64,000 bases of DNA from Syntrophomonas sp. GTDB lineage: Bacteria; Bacillota; Syntrophomonadia; Syntrophomonadales; Syntrophomonadaceae. This document shows positions 9,339 to 18,111 of the stretch, one piece after another. Made by a program: the position numbers and the translations under genes. Where the stretch lies: contig JAENZN010000014.1 of assembly GCA_016841245.1 (NCBI GenBank), forward strand, positions 1 through 64,000, written 5' to 3'. How positions within the stretch are numbered: the stretch's first letter is position 1; each line of letters begins with the position of its first letter. Under the pieces are notes generated by a model. The model ran no database searches, was not told where the DNA came from, and was given only the letters and a program-made list of their open reading frames with translations.

Positions 9339-9530
9339 TTGAATAGAGGAGACCTGTTTACAGTTTATTTAAATGGTGTGATGATCACAGTATGCGTTGT
9401 CGGCACTTATCATGAAGAATACACCGGGGAAGAAATGGCGGTGCTAGCAGTAGTGAGCCAGGAAAATATCGTGCACATTCCACTTACTGAGTTGGATGCT
9501 TTATTTCCGGCCAAGAAATATCTTCATTAG
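9339..9530 (+). CDS. Small unknown protein
   Basis: 63 residues from a TTG at 9339, with GGAGGGGG at 9326-9333 lying inside the end of the amidohydrolase gene. A GTG at 9324 would give a few more residues. I do not recognise the family. The sequence is mostly beta-strand-like (LFTVYLNGVMITVCVVGTYH, then MAVLAVV and IVHIPL), like a small barrel, and has no signal or membrane segment. Its position suggests co-translation with the amidohydrolase. Confidence 0.7.
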   Translation: MNRGDLFTVYLNGVMITVCVVGTYHEEYTGEEMAVLAVVSQENIVHIPLTELDALFPAKKYLH

Positions 9531-9645
9531 CTGCCGAGCGGTATTAATTAAGAGAATTAAGAGATTCAGACCGGGGCCTCTAACGAATATAAAGAAACAT
9601 TTATAAGGTAAGAAATAAGAGTACTGTTAAAAAATAAAATGTGTT

Positions 9646-9694
9646 CGAATAAAATCATACCCATGCTACAGCAGCATGGGTATGATTTTATTCG
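9646..9694. terminator. Perfect 22-bp hairpin, likely two-way terminator
   Basis: Arms 9646-9667 and 9673-9694 are perfect complements with a 5-base loop; the ATTTTATT and AATAAAAT ends give U-rich tails on both strands. It sits between a plus-strand gene and the convergent gene at 9839. Gap 9531-9838 holds only this and the element at 9735. Confidence 0.75.
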
Positions 9695-9734
9695 TAGGCG
9701 AATTTAATGAAGATTGAATGTGCTATTGATTAGG

Positions 9735-9838
9735 TCCCCCTGAAGCCAGTCAACAAACAGTTGAAGCTGTCCAGGCGAAGACTGGCGTAAGTATATTTAT
9801 GCATTACCTTACATCCAAGTCGACTTTTTCAGGGGGAA
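9735..9838. mobile_element. Possible 104-bp MITE or IS remnant
   Basis: TCCCCCTGAA at 9735-9744 and TTCAGGGGGA at 9829-9838 form 10-bp terminal inverted repeats, with an inner pair GCCAGTC (9745-9751) and GACTGGC (9780-9786). No ORF and no clear target duplication. The right end abuts the stop codon of the next gene. Confidence 0.45.
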
Positions 9839-10780
9839 CTAAGTTAGCATGGATTCCTTAGCCTTAAGCATCATCGTAATAAATCTGTTTGCTGGAGTTT
9901 CCACACCATATCTTTGCCCAAGATCAACTACCGCTCCGTTCAGGGAATCGATTTCGGTTTTGCGTCCGCGCTGTATATCCTGCAGCATAGAAGCATGATG
10001 GGCGGCAGTAGATGGAACTAATTGGGAATAAAAATCTTTGCGGTAGGCGGCAGCATTTTCCCACATAGTAGTTTGACCGACTGCTTTTAAAACAGCAAAA
10101 ATTTCTTCAATAACCTGATCTATTAAATCCTTACTAAAATTTATTTCTGCCAGTTTGCCATAAGGTACTTCCAGTATTGCACCCAGTGGATTGAGGGCAG
10201 AATTGTATATTATTTTTCCCCATACATAGCGCATTATTTCGTTAGAAGCCCGGGTAGGAATCCCCGCCTGAGAGAAAATGTCCGCAAACTGCTGGAGCAC
10301 CTCCATATCTATTAAATTGCCAGGCGAACCAAGTATTACATCATCAGCAATAACAGTTACTCTGGCAGCCCCTGCACCGATAGTTTCAGAACCAAAAATT
10401 ACCCGACCGAGTATTATTTGATCTGCAGGTATGTGTTTCGATGCTGTTTCGAAATTTCCATACCCATTTTGGGCCAGTATAAGATAGGTAGTATCTGTAA
10501 TTATATTTTTAAGCTGGCGTGCAACTTCTTCAGTTTCATAAGCTTTGACACTGACAATTATCAAATCAAAAACCTGCTCATCGAGTTCGTCCAGGTTGCA
10601 TACTAACTGATTGAGTGCTGCCTCATGCTCCCCCCAAATACCGGTTACCTGAACTCCGTCCTGCTTGATCGCTTTAACCACAGGTTGATGATCTACGCCA
10701 GTAATCTCATGTCCTTGTTTCTGCAGTAAACAAGAATACACAGTACCTAATGCACCCAGTCCAAAGACCAAAATTTTCAT
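9839..10780 (-). CDS. panE: Ketopantoate reductase family protein
   Basis: 313 residues. The Rossmann motif GLGALGTVYSCLL starts at residue 7, LIIVSVKAY contains the lysine region of the PanE/ApbA family, and the C-terminal domain (about 175-305) has WGKIIYNSALNPLGAI with the catalytic Lys-Asn pattern and the late DIQRGRKTEIDSLNG block with the substrate-binding Glu and Asn. PanE makes pantoate with NADPH for CoA synthesis. No other pantothenate gene is nearby, so a related 2-oxo acid reductase is possible. Confidence 0.85.
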   Translation of the reverse strand: MKILVFGLGALGTVYSCLLQKQGHEITGVDHQPVVKAIKQDGVQVTGIWGEHEAALNQLVCNLDELDEQVFDLIIVSVKAYETEEVARQLKNIITDTTYLILAQNGYGNFETASKHIPADQIILGRVIFGSETIGAGAARVTVIADDVILGSPGNLIDMEVLQQFADIFSQAGIPTRASNEIMRYVWGKIIYNSALNPLGAILEVPYGKLAEINFSKDLIDQVIEEIFAVLKAVGQTTMWENAAAYRKDFYSQLVPSTAAHHASMLQDIQRGRKTEIDSLNGAVVDLGQRYGVETPANRFITMMLKAKESMLT

Positions 10781-10893
10781 ACTTTACCGTCACCTCTTCT
10801 ATATAAATTCCTATATTGACTGTGCTTAACAGTTATTGACAGTGATTAACAGTATTATAAACTATTGTGCTTTTTATATCATTAAATGTTTTA

Positions 10894-11112
10894 TTAAGGG
10901 CTCAACTTTCGCACTTACCCCACTGGCTAGTTTTATGCTTGGTTTTAGCAAGGAGGGTAAGGCGGGTTACAGGGGGAAAGCGACTTGAATAACCAGGTAT
11001 TGCGTATGAAGACCATATTTCTAGATTGTTTAAAATAAGACCGGCGACGGCGGGACAAAGTATAATGCTCGCCACTACGAAGTTGTTACCATCTGCGAAA
11101 GTTGAGTTAAGG
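10894..11112. mobile_element. MITE-like element with 13-bp terminal repeats
   Basis: CTCAACTTTCGCA (10901-10913) and TGCGAAAGTTGAG (11094-11106) are perfect inverted ends of a 206-bp non-coding segment. TTAAGG occurs on both flanks (10894-10899 and 11107-11112), as a target duplication would, with one extra G on the left. It fills most of the gap 10781-11253; the rest shows nothing. Confidence 0.65.
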
Positions 11113-11253
11113 ATAAAATGTTAAAGTGAAGAAGGAAGCCGCTAGAAAGTCTTGAATTTTACTAATAGGGAATTTTTCTTTATCTTATTGTCAAATCTAA
11201 CTTGAGTGATGAAACAATCCCTGCCAACAACTAAATCGTACAAGGAGGAAGCT

Positions 11254-12027
11254 ATGCCCGATTATTCTTATGTAGATCAGCCCTATTTCCTGCAGATGCT
11301 TTTTTATCCTCGACCTGATTTCACCCGACCCCCAAATAATGCTTTTGACCTGTATATAGATGCAGCAGATAATGTAAGAATTGCAGCTCGATTTTACGAA
11401 GGTTCTAAGCATTGGCCGTGGATCTTATATTTTCACGGCAATGGAGAAGTAGTACCTGATTATGATGACCTGGCTCCCCTGTACTTCGCCCAGGGGATAA
11501 ATTTAGTGGTAGCGGATTACCGGGGTTACGGAGCCAGTACCGGGACTCCTGATTTTACCAGTATGGTCAGGGATGCCCACCATATTTACGGTGCTGTTAT
11601 TAAGGAGCTAGTTGAACGTGACTATAAATCCGACCTTTATATTATGGGTCGTTCATTGGGAAGTATTCCCGCTTTGGAGCTGGCCTATCATTATCATGAA
11701 TCCTTTAACGGGCTGATAATAGAAAGCGGATTTGCGAGCGTAAACCGGCTCATTTATCATCTGGGCATTATGGACCCTAATGCTTATCTGGATAAAATAG
11801 AGAAGGATTGTCTGGATATGATAGCTGAAATAAAAATACCTGCTCTGATTATTCATGGTGAGGCAGACAATCTGGTGCTGCCTGAGGAGGGACGCCTGGT
11901 GTTTAATACACTTGGGTCCAGGGATAAGGAGATGGTTATCATATCTCGGGCAGGCCATAATGACGTAATAATAAGAGATATTCCTAAATATTTTTCTGCT
12001 ATTAAGAATTTGGTGGAGTTAGGATAA
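11254..12027 (+). CDS. Alpha/beta hydrolase
   Basis: 257 residues from the ATG at 11254, chosen over 11206 because of AAGGAGG at 11241-11247. The fold is clear: LYFHGNGE (oxyanion strand), DYRGYGASTG, the nucleophile elbow GRSLGSIPA (Ser near residue 133), IHGEADNLV (acid) and SRAGHND (His). It resembles the BEM46/YfhR-like serine hydrolases. No signal peptide or membrane anchor is seen, so it should be cytosolic. Substrate unknown; probably an ester or thioester. Confidence 0.9.
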   Translation: MPDYSYVDQPYFLQMLFYPRPDFTRPPNNAFDLYIDAADNVRIAARFYEGSKHWPWILYFHGNGEVVPDYDDLAPLYFAQGINLVVADYRGYGASTGTPDFTSMVRDAHHIYGAVIKELVERDYKSDLYIMGRSLGSIPALELAYHYHESFNGLIIESGFASVNRLIYHLGIMDPNAYLDKIEKDCLDMIAEIKIPALIIHGEADNLVLPEEGRLVFNTLGSRDKEMVIISRAGHNDVIIRDIPKYFSAIKNLVELG

Positions 12028-12062
12028 GGGGACACAACGGGTCAAGGAACAGGGACACACCT
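12028..12062. repeat. Degenerate GGGGACAC repeat remnant
   Basis: Two direct GGGACAC units with GGTCAAGGAAC between them follow the hydrolase stop at once. It resembles the GGGGAC family but no longer forms a strong hairpin. Confidence 0.4.
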
Positions 12063-12095
12063 ACTGGGGGGAACCTGGTTGTAGGAATGTCCTCA

Positions 12096-12983
12096 TTATA
12101 TGAAATTGGTGATGAATTTTATGGATACGTAGAAAAAATATATACTGAAAATCAGCTTAAGGGTCTGGGGCTTAAAATATTTAATGGTACCTGCACCTAT
12201 CTGTGCTCCAACAACAGTACCGGCTGAGGCAATAAGGGCGGCCAGGATGTCAACATATCCTCCGGATATTTTTAAAATGCTGCCAATTACTGCAACAGGA
12301 AATATCACAGTCAGTGATGTACCCATAGTTAGGAAAACTGGTAGGTGAAAGAAATATATCAGGCCCGGCACTAATAGATAACCCCCTCCAAGTCCCAGCA
12401 ACCCGGTTAAGGTACCTGATATTAAACCCAGGCAGGGCATGTAATTCGGGCTGATTATTAATTTATCCAGTTTAGATTTAAACCTGGATGGATAAATGCT
12501 CTCCCATACCATAAGTACTGCTGGTATGATAAAGGCTATACCGAGAAGCAGGCCCAGGGCTGGAGTGTCGTTTGCCAGGTGGGTGAATAACCAGGAACCC
12601 AGCAGAACTCCCCCGATAGCTGCAGGGGCTGTCCGCTTGACTGATTCAATACTCACGTTTTTTCTTATAATGTGCCCATAGCCTCCCGAAGCGGAAGAAA
12701 ACATTACTATTAACAAAGAAGTACCTACGGCTATAGGTGAAGGATAACCCAATCCAAAATGCAGGATAGGCAAAAGAATGACCCCACCTCCCACTCCGGT
12801 AAGTGAACCAAAAAAACCGGCCATTAAACCGCTTACAACCAGAAATATACCTGTGGTAAGAGTTAAGGCCGGGGTATTCAGAACTGAATGGTTTCCCAAC
12901 AGCAAATATATTGAAATTCCTGTCAGCATCAAAAACAAAAGTCCAGCTGCCCCCCGCTTGTTTTGAATACCCCTATCACTCAT
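12096..12983 (-). CDS. TauE/SafE-family sulfite/sulfonate exporter-like membrane protein
   Basis: 295 residues from the ATG at 12983, which has AAGGAG just upstream; the open frame extends 25 codons further. About eight membrane helices in two repeats, each with the family signature: GSLTGVGGGVILLPIL and SGTLTGLLGLGGGYLLVP. The family (pfam TauE) moves small sulfur-containing or organic anions across the plasma membrane. Direction and substrate are not shown. Nothing nearby makes or uses sulfite. Confidence 0.9.
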   Translation of the reverse strand: MSDRGIQNKRGAAGLLFLMLTGISIYLLLGNHSVLNTPALTLTTGIFLVVSGLMAGFFGSLTGVGGGVILLPILHFGLGYPSPIAVGTSLLIVMFSSASGGYGHIIRKNVSIESVKRTAPAAIGGVLLGSWLFTHLANDTPALGLLLGIAFIIPAVLMVWESIYPSRFKSKLDKLIISPNYMPCLGLISGTLTGLLGLGGGYLLVPGLIYFFHLPVFLTMGTSLTVIFPVAVIGSILKISGGYVDILAALIASAGTVVGAQIGAGTIKYFKPQTLKLIFSIYFFYVSIKFITNFI

Positions 12984-13077
12984 ATCTAAGGCTCCTTGTA
13001 ATATCAAGTTTAAACGTATTATCTGATTATTATATCTCATAAGGGCACTTGTAATCAAAAGAGGCGCTGAGGAAAAA

Positions 13078-13638
13078 TCATCCGGAAATTTTTTTAGAAT
13101 CTTTATTATTCTTAATCATTACACCTATATGTTTAATGCATATTATCAAGGCTAGTAAGATGAGAAAGCCATCCCAACCATAAAATATGGTGGATATAAT
13201 GGCTGCAGCAGCAGTTCCCAGAAGGCTAATCAAGTCATCCTTTTTCACCAGTGGATAGGTGAGTAGGAAAAAAACAGGAAAAACTATTACCGTAAGCGGA
13301 GAACCAGCAGCAATTAAAGCTCCGGCAGCAACTGCCAGTCCCTTTCCTCCCTTAAACTTCAGCCAGACTGGATAAACGTGGCCTATCACCGCCATGCTAG
13401 CGGCAAACATCAGATCAACTCCGGCAATGTGAGCCAGGTATACTGCGGTCATTCCTTTGGCCAGATCCATGACCAGCACCAGCAGAGCGGGTCTCCATCC
13501 CAGGGCTGCCCGGGTATTCATGGTGCCAACATTTCCGCTGCCTTTAGTGCGGATATCGATCTGATATATTTTACCCAGCAGATAGGCGCTGGGAATACTG
13601 CCCAGCAGGTAGCTGGTAATGCTTATCAGTATATACAT
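13078..13638 (-). CDS. plsY: Acyl-phosphate:glycerol-3-phosphate acyltransferase PlsY
   Basis: 186 residues, a multi-pass membrane enzyme that makes lysophosphatidate from acyl-phosphate. The family motifs are present: GSIPSAYLLGK, GSGNVGTMNTRAALG and FKGGKGLAVAAG. The C terminus is a little short and polar. It is 17 bases from the upstream transporter gene on the same strand. Confidence 0.95.
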   Translation of the reverse strand: MYILISITSYLLGSIPSAYLLGKIYQIDIRTKGSGNVGTMNTRAALGWRPALLVLVMDLAKGMTAVYLAHIAGVDLMFAASMAVIGHVYPVWLKFKGGKGLAVAAGALIAAGSPLTVIVFPVFFLLTYPLVKKDDLISLLGTAAAAIISTIFYGWDGFLILLALIICIKHIGVMIKNNKDSKKISG

Positions 13639-13655
13639 GCTGCCTCCTTGAAAAT

Positions 13656-14771
13656 TTATAATTTTACCAGCCCTTTATTGAGCAAATACATCACGGGAAT
13701 TCCTGCCAGGAATCCTACCCCGGGGTTAATTGCAATACTTATTATTACCACCACAACAAAAGTATATATGCTATTTTTGTTATCGAGGCCCTTGATGTTG
13801 GTGGTTAGATCTATCCCGCTGTAGAAAAGCAGACAGCCGAGTACCGCCCGGGGAATTATATCCAGCACTTTGATGCTGGATGGGCCTAGAAGAACGGCGA
13901 TTGATAATAGAAACGCTCCCATGATTATTGTAGTAAGACCGGTTCGCCCTCCGAAGCGGTGGTGGGCAGCCATTCCTCCGCTGCCATGGCACATAACAAA
14001 TCCACCCAGAGGCATGCCGATCAAATTGCCTATACCCAGTGTGAGACAAAGGTTTCTCTCGCTTACCTTGTGGGCCCGGTCTGGATAAAGTTCTTGGGCG
14101 AAAGCAGCCGTAACCAGTACCGAATTAGTAAGGGTTAAGGGAAGCTGGGGCAGGAAAGCCAGGGTGAATCCTCGATAAAAATCACTCCATTGCGGTAAAA
14201 TAAGGTGAGGCAGATTGAACCCAATAGATAAAGCGGGCAGACGGAGTTCAGTATGGATGATCATAGCTAATATAACCCCTCCCCCTATTGCGACCAGAGA
14301 AACCGGTATTTTGGGATTTCCCATCAGCAGGAACATGATTATCAGGATGGTCAAGCCTAGTATCGGATCGCTGCTGATAAACTTAATTCCCAGCAGGGCC
14401 AGGCTTATACCCAGCCCTGCCTGTATACCGGCAGTTACGCTGGCAGGAGTCAAATAGGCAAGTTTATCAACCAGCCCGGTAAAGGCAAATACCAGCAGGG
14501 TCAGGCCCATCAGGATGCCAGAGGCAGCAATTTCACCTGTAGTAAGACCGTGAACCAGAACCGCGGCACCTATAATTTTCATGGGCTGCACCGGTACCGG
14601 AACTTGATAAAAGTAACCGGTGAAAATGTACATGAGGCCAAAAGCGAAAAGAACACCGGTGGCGTCCATACCACCCAGAGTTATTACTCCCACCACAAAG
14701 GGCAGGAATGTACCCAGGTCTCCAATGGAACCTGATATGTCGCCTTTAATGTTGTTCAAGTTGCTGTGCAT
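13656..14771 (-). CDS. MOT1-type molybdate (or sulfate) transporter
   Basis: 371 residues with ten or so membrane helices. The two MOT1/SulP-like half motifs are clear: SGSIGDLGTFLPF near the N terminus with PVPVQPMKIIGA, and the later GNLIGMPLGGFVMCHGSGGMAAHHRFG. MOT1 proteins import molybdate with high affinity in plants and occur widely in bacteria. Divergent from a cupin gene and from mop, which binds molybdate, so molybdate is the likely substrate. Confidence 0.85.
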   Translation of the reverse strand: MHSNLNNIKGDISGSIGDLGTFLPFVVGVITLGGMDATGVLFAFGLMYIFTGYFYQVPVPVQPMKIIGAAVLVHGLTTGEIAASGILMGLTLLVFAFTGLVDKLAYLTPASVTAGIQAGLGISLALLGIKFISSDPILGLTILIIMFLLMGNPKIPVSLVAIGGGVILAMIIHTELRLPALSIGFNLPHLILPQWSDFYRGFTLAFLPQLPLTLTNSVLVTAAFAQELYPDRAHKVSERNLCLTLGIGNLIGMPLGGFVMCHGSGGMAAHHRFGGRTGLTTIIMGAFLLSIAVLLGPSSIKVLDIIPRAVLGCLLFYSGIDLTTNIKGLDNKNSIYTFVVVVIISIAINPGVGFLAGIPVMYLLNKGLVKL

Positions 14772-14897
14772 ACTATCTATCCTTTTTGTTCATTATTATC
14801 TCACATTTGGAATGGCGTAATCAGAGGATCAAGCTGCTCCATACATGAGTGCTGCATACTGATTTTAACATCATAATAGAATTAATAGGAGGTATTT

Positions 14898-15221
14898 ATG
14901 AATATTAACTTGTTTAACCTGCCTGATAATCTCTCGGGTGATGAAGTGTTTGAAGCTATTATACCGGATAATGGGATTCTAATTGAAAGAATAATTTCCC
15001 CCGGGCATTCTTCACCGCCGGATTTCTGGTATCTGCAGGACCGGGATGAATGGGTAGTGCTGCTGCAGGGTGAAGCTGGTTTATTATGGGAGCAGGGGGA
15101 GTTAACCCATTTAAATAAAGGTGACTGGCTCTTAATACCGGCAGGGAAAAAACACCGAGTGGAATATACTTCCAGTGCACCTCCTTGTATATGGTTGGCA
15201 GTACATGGTAAACTCACATAA
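14898..15221 (+). CDS. Small cupin protein
   Basis: 107 residues forming one cupin barrel. WVVLLQGEAGLLW and KGDWLLIPAGKKHRVEYT are cupin motifs 1 and 2. The second has one metal-binding His (KKHRV), but the HxH of motif 1 is missing, so metal binding may be weak. A strong AGGAGG precedes the ATG. It lies between the MOT1 transporter and mop, so a role linked to molybdate is possible but unproven. Confidence 0.85.
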   Translation: MNINLFNLPDNLSGDEVFEAIIPDNGILIERIISPGHSSPPDFWYLQDRDEWVVLLQGEAGLLWEQGELTHLNKGDWLLIPAGKKHRVEYTSSAPPCIWLAVHGKLT

Positions 15222-15274
15222 ATAGGCTTTTAATATTTCAGTTTACATAAAGAGCAATACGAGGAGGTAATAAA

Positions 15275-15478
15275 ATGAAAGCTGGTGTCAGAAACAGATT
15301 TGAGGGACAAGTTGTAGAGATCAAGACGGATACTATCATGGCTCAGGCTAAAGTCAAAGTAGGAGACACTATAATTAGTTCGGTTATGACTGCTGAATCT
15401 GTGCAGGAAATGGATATAAAAGCTGGAGATACGGTTACTGCGCTAACCAAGGCCATACATGTAACTCTGGTAAAATAA
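15275..15478 (+). CDS. mop: Molybdate-binding Mop/molbindin protein
   Basis: 67 residues, a single Mop (TOBE-like) domain: R-N-x-F-x-G-x-V-V-E-I at the start, then MAQAKVKVGDTIISSVMTAESV and LTKAIHVTLVK. Mop proteins form hexamers that store molybdate or tungstate in the cytosol. A terminator follows. Together with MOT1 it suggests the cell uses Mo/W enzymes such as formate dehydrogenases. Confidence 0.93.
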   Translation: MKAGVRNRFEGQVVEIKTDTIMAQAKVKVGDTIISSVMTAESVQEMDIKAGDTVTALTKAIHVTLVK

Positions 15479-15540
15479 CTAATGCAACTCATCCACTTGA
15501 TAAAAATAACTACCTTCAAGCAAGTAAGGATGAATTTTTG

Positions 15541-15581
15541 TAACGCCGTCAGCCGGTCTTATCTAAGATAAGGGCGTTTTT
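15541..15581 (+). terminator. Terminator after mop
   Basis: AACGCC and GGCGTT (15573-15578) close a structure that also contains the palindrome CTTATCTAAGATAAG, followed by T5. The rest of gap 15479-15893 shows only the hairpin at 15819. Confidence 0.7.
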
Positions 15582-15816
15582 GTACGGTTATATTAGTGTA
15601 TTTTATAAGAAAAACGTATTTTAACAGCTTATATCGCCTTTCCTTCCTTGCGCTACAAAGTTTCATCCTTGCTTGCATGTCAACTGGGAAAGTTTAGCGA
15701 TTCCTATTATAGCAGGTGATTTTGCTTCCTAAATATAGTAAAATTCTAATTAGACAGCACAATGTATAACCAAAAGTAATTTTTAATATAAAGATCAAAA
15801 TGATATATTTGTAATA

Positions 15817-15844
15817 AGCATGATGCAATATCATGTTTTTTTAT
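15817..15844 (+). terminator. Short hairpin with T-run upstream of the DUF1858 gene
   Basis: CATGAT (15819-15824) pairs with ATCATG (15830-15835), then T7. Lying 50 bases before the start codon, it could be a leader attenuator rather than a gene end. Confidence 0.5.
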
Positions 15845-15893
15845 TCTACTACTAATGATAATTCTTGCTGCATATTTATTGGAGGGACAACCG

Positions 15894-16097
15894 ATGATAA
15901 ATGATATGAAAATTATTGACATAGTATATAAATATCCACAGACCGAAGAGATATTCAGAAGATATGACGAAAAGGCAGGATGCTGCGTGCTATGTCAGCA
16001 TCTTTTCGATACCATTAATGAGCTGGCAGTTCTTTATAGATTGGATTTGGAGGAGTTAGTAGATAATCTTGCAGCCACAGTTTATGATCAAGCCTAA
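15894..16097 (+). CDS. DUF1858 redox-disulfide protein
   Basis: 67 residues from the ATG at 15894, with GGAGGG at 15881-15886; the open frame extends 13 codons upstream. It begins with the DUF1858 pattern I-x-D-I-V-x-K-Y-P followed by the cysteine cluster GCCVLCQ (near residues 28-34). The domain is usually found beside hybrid-cluster proteins, NAD(P)H oxidoreductases and sulfur carriers, and the cysteines are thought to be redox active. It leads an operon with yedF and a cysteine desulfurase-like gene. Confidence 0.85.
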   Translation: MINDMKIIDIVYKYPQTEEIFRRYDEKAGCCVLCQHLFDTINELAVLYRLDLEELVDNLAATVYDQA

Positions 16098-16122
16098 AAA
16101 GTAGGGGAAAGGATTGATGTAG

Positions 16123-16707
16123 GTGAGTAAAATAGTTGATGCCAGGGGTTTGGATTGTCCTCAGCCGGTAATTTTAACTAAAAAAGCCATGGACGAAGGG
16201 GAAGGCATAGAGAAACTTACTACGATCGTGGATAGAGATGTAGCCAGGGAAAATGTGAAGAGACTGGCTCAAAATCAGGGCTATAAGTATAATGTGGAGC
16301 AAAAAGAAGGAGAATATCATATTCATATGCATAAGACCGCAAGACTGGAGGAAGATGAGCCATCGAGCGCTGGCGACATAGTCATTTTAATCAAAAGCAG
16401 CCTATTTGGTGAAGGGGATGAAGAGCTGGGTAAAGTTCTGATGAAAGGTTTTCTTTATACCTTAAACGAACTGGAAGCGGATTTAAAAACCCTGATATTT
16501 ATGAATAAGGCAATTTTTCTTACCACGGAAGACTCACCGGTTTTAGACCATATTCAGACCCTGGAGAAAAAGGGTGTAGAAGTTTTATCCTGTGGTACTT
16601 GTCTGGATTATTACCAAAAAACCGATGCATTAGCGGTAGGAAAAATTACCAACATGTATTCGGCAGTTGAAACTATGGCTGGAGCTGCCAAGATTATATC
16701 TATTTAG
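16123..16707 (+). CDS. yedF: Sulfurtransferase-like selenium-metabolism protein YedF
   Basis: 194 residues, the usual two-domain layout. The TusA domain (about 1-72) has ARGLDCPQPVILTK with the sulfur-carrying cysteine of the CPxP motif. The DsrE-like domain (about 85-194) contains DSPVLDH and SCGTCLDYY with two cysteines. YedF genes track with selenium use. The GTG start is preceded by GGGGAAAGGATTG. Upstream of a cysteine desulfurase-like gene by 11 bases, which could supply S or Se. Confidence 0.93.
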   Translation: MSKIVDARGLDCPQPVILTKKAMDEGEGIEKLTTIVDRDVARENVKRLAQNQGYKYNVEQKEGEYHIHMHKTARLEEDEPSSAGDIVILIKSSLFGEGDEELGKVLMKGFLYTLNELEADLKTLIFMNKAIFLTTEDSPVLDHIQTLEKKGVEVLSCGTCLDYYQKTDALAVGKITNMYSAVETMAGAAKIISI

Positions 16708-16718
16708 AGGAGGATATA

Positions 16719-17870
16719 ATGCGGACTATTTATATGGATAATGCTGCTACTACTTTTCCTAAACCAGAACAGGTTTACCAGGCAGTAGACTTTTTTAATC
16801 GTCATATGGGGGGGAATCCGGGGCGGGGAAGCAACAAAGCTACTCTGCAGGCTGGTTCGATGCTGCTAGATTGTCGGGATGCCTTGGCTGGTTTCTTTAA
16901 CATCGCGGATAGTTCGCATATTGCATTTACTATTAATATAACTGAAGCTATAAACACAGCTTTGAAAGGCATTCTTAATCCGGGAGACCACGTGATAAGC
17001 AGCAGTATGGAACATAATGCCGTGGCTCGTCCTCTTTATGCTATGTACCAGCAGGATGGGGTGGAGTGGACGGCAGTTCCATGTGCTGGGGACGGAACCC
17101 TGGATCCAGAAGACATAAGAAAGGCAATTCGGTCGAACACCAGAATGATATGTATGCTGCATGCTTCTAATCTTACCGGGACCCTGATGCCGGTAGAGGA
17201 AGTCGGGAAAATTGCTCGAGACCATAAGCTTATATTTGTGCTGGATACAGCTCAAACAGCTGGAGTGGTGCCGATTGATGTGGAAAAGCAGTCTATTGAT
17301 GTACTGACTTTTACCGGTCATAAGGGATTGCTGGGGCCTCAGGGTACCGGTGGTATATATCTGAGGCCGAGGCTGAATATCAAACCTTTAAAACAGGGAG
17401 GAACCGGATCATTATCTCAATATTTGGAACAGCCTTCTTTGATGCCGGATATGCTTGAAAGTGGTACTCATAATACTCCTGGTATAGCAGGCCTCTTAGC
17501 CGGGGTTAATTTTATTAAAGAAAATGGCCTGGACAAAATTCGCCGCCATGAGCAGGAATTATGTGAAAGGCTTATCAGCGGCCTTAAAGAAATTCCCGGG
17601 GTTATGGTGTATGGGCCTGCTGATATCAGCAAGAGAACAGCGGTAGTGGTTTTCAATATAAACGATATGGACTGTGGAGAAGTCAGCACCCAGTTAGATT
17701 ATAAATATGGAGTAGTAACCCGCTCGGGACTTCATTGTGCACCCTTAGCTCATAGAACTATAGGAACTTTTGAAAGTGGTTCCTGCCGCCTCAGCCCGGG
17801 ATATTTTAGCAGTACAGAAGATATCGAAACAGTTATCAGAGCAGTATATGAAATCACTTGCTCGGTATAA
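16719..17870 (+). CDS. Cysteine desulfurase / selenocysteine lyase-like aminotransferase V
   Basis: 383 residues. The PLP lysine is in TFTGHKGLLGPQG (Lys near 203) and the catalytic cysteine in TRSGLHCAPLAH (near 334). YMDNAATTFPKP is the family start. This is the TIGR01977-type branch commonly encoded beside yedF. It should take S from cysteine or Se from selenocysteine and pass it to a carrier; YedF is the obvious partner. A terminator lies 120 bases downstream. Confidence 0.93.
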   Translation: MRTIYMDNAATTFPKPEQVYQAVDFFNRHMGGNPGRGSNKATLQAGSMLLDCRDALAGFFNIADSSHIAFTINITEAINTALKGILNPGDHVISSSMEHNAVARPLYAMYQQDGVEWTAVPCAGDGTLDPEDIRKAIRSNTRMICMLHASNLTGTLMPVEEVGKIARDHKLIFVLDTAQTAGVVPIDVEKQSIDVLTFTGHKGLLGPQGTGGIYLRPRLNIKPLKQGGTGSLSQYLEQPSLMPDMLESGTHNTPGIAGLLAGVNFIKENGLDKIRRHEQELCERLISGLKEIPGVMVYGPADISKRTAVVVFNINDMDCGEVSTQLDYKYGVVTRSGLHCAPLAHRTIGTFESGSCRLSPGYFSSTEDIETVIRAVYEITCSV

Positions 17871-17989
17871 ATAAGCAAGGCAGATACAGTACTGTTGGTC
17901 TCATATTATTGGTATAGGAAATAGGAGGGCTGCCCTTTATATTCTGTTGCCTGGCACGGATGACGGGTATCCCATCTGTCGGGAGAAAA

Positions 17990-18021
17990 ATTAAGTGGGC
18001 CATATGCCCACTTAATTTTTT
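17990..18021 (+). terminator. Terminator of the yedF operon
   Basis: ATTAAGTGGGC and GCCCACTTAAT are perfect 11-bp arms with a 5-base loop, followed by T6. Confidence 0.88.
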
Positions 18022-18062
18022 GCTTATAGTTAATTTTATGTTATAAAGACTGCTGAGAACCG

Positions 18063-18096
18063 ATTAAAATGTTCCCCTGTTTGGGAACATTTTAAT
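18063..18096 (-). terminator. Terminator of the YaaH-like gene
   Basis: ATTAAAATGTTCCC and GGGAACATTTTAAT are perfect 14-bp arms with a 6-base loop. On the minus strand it lies just after the YaaH-like stop; it can work both ways. Confidence 0.8.
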
Positions 18097-18111
18097 TTAT
18101 ATTGTTACAGC

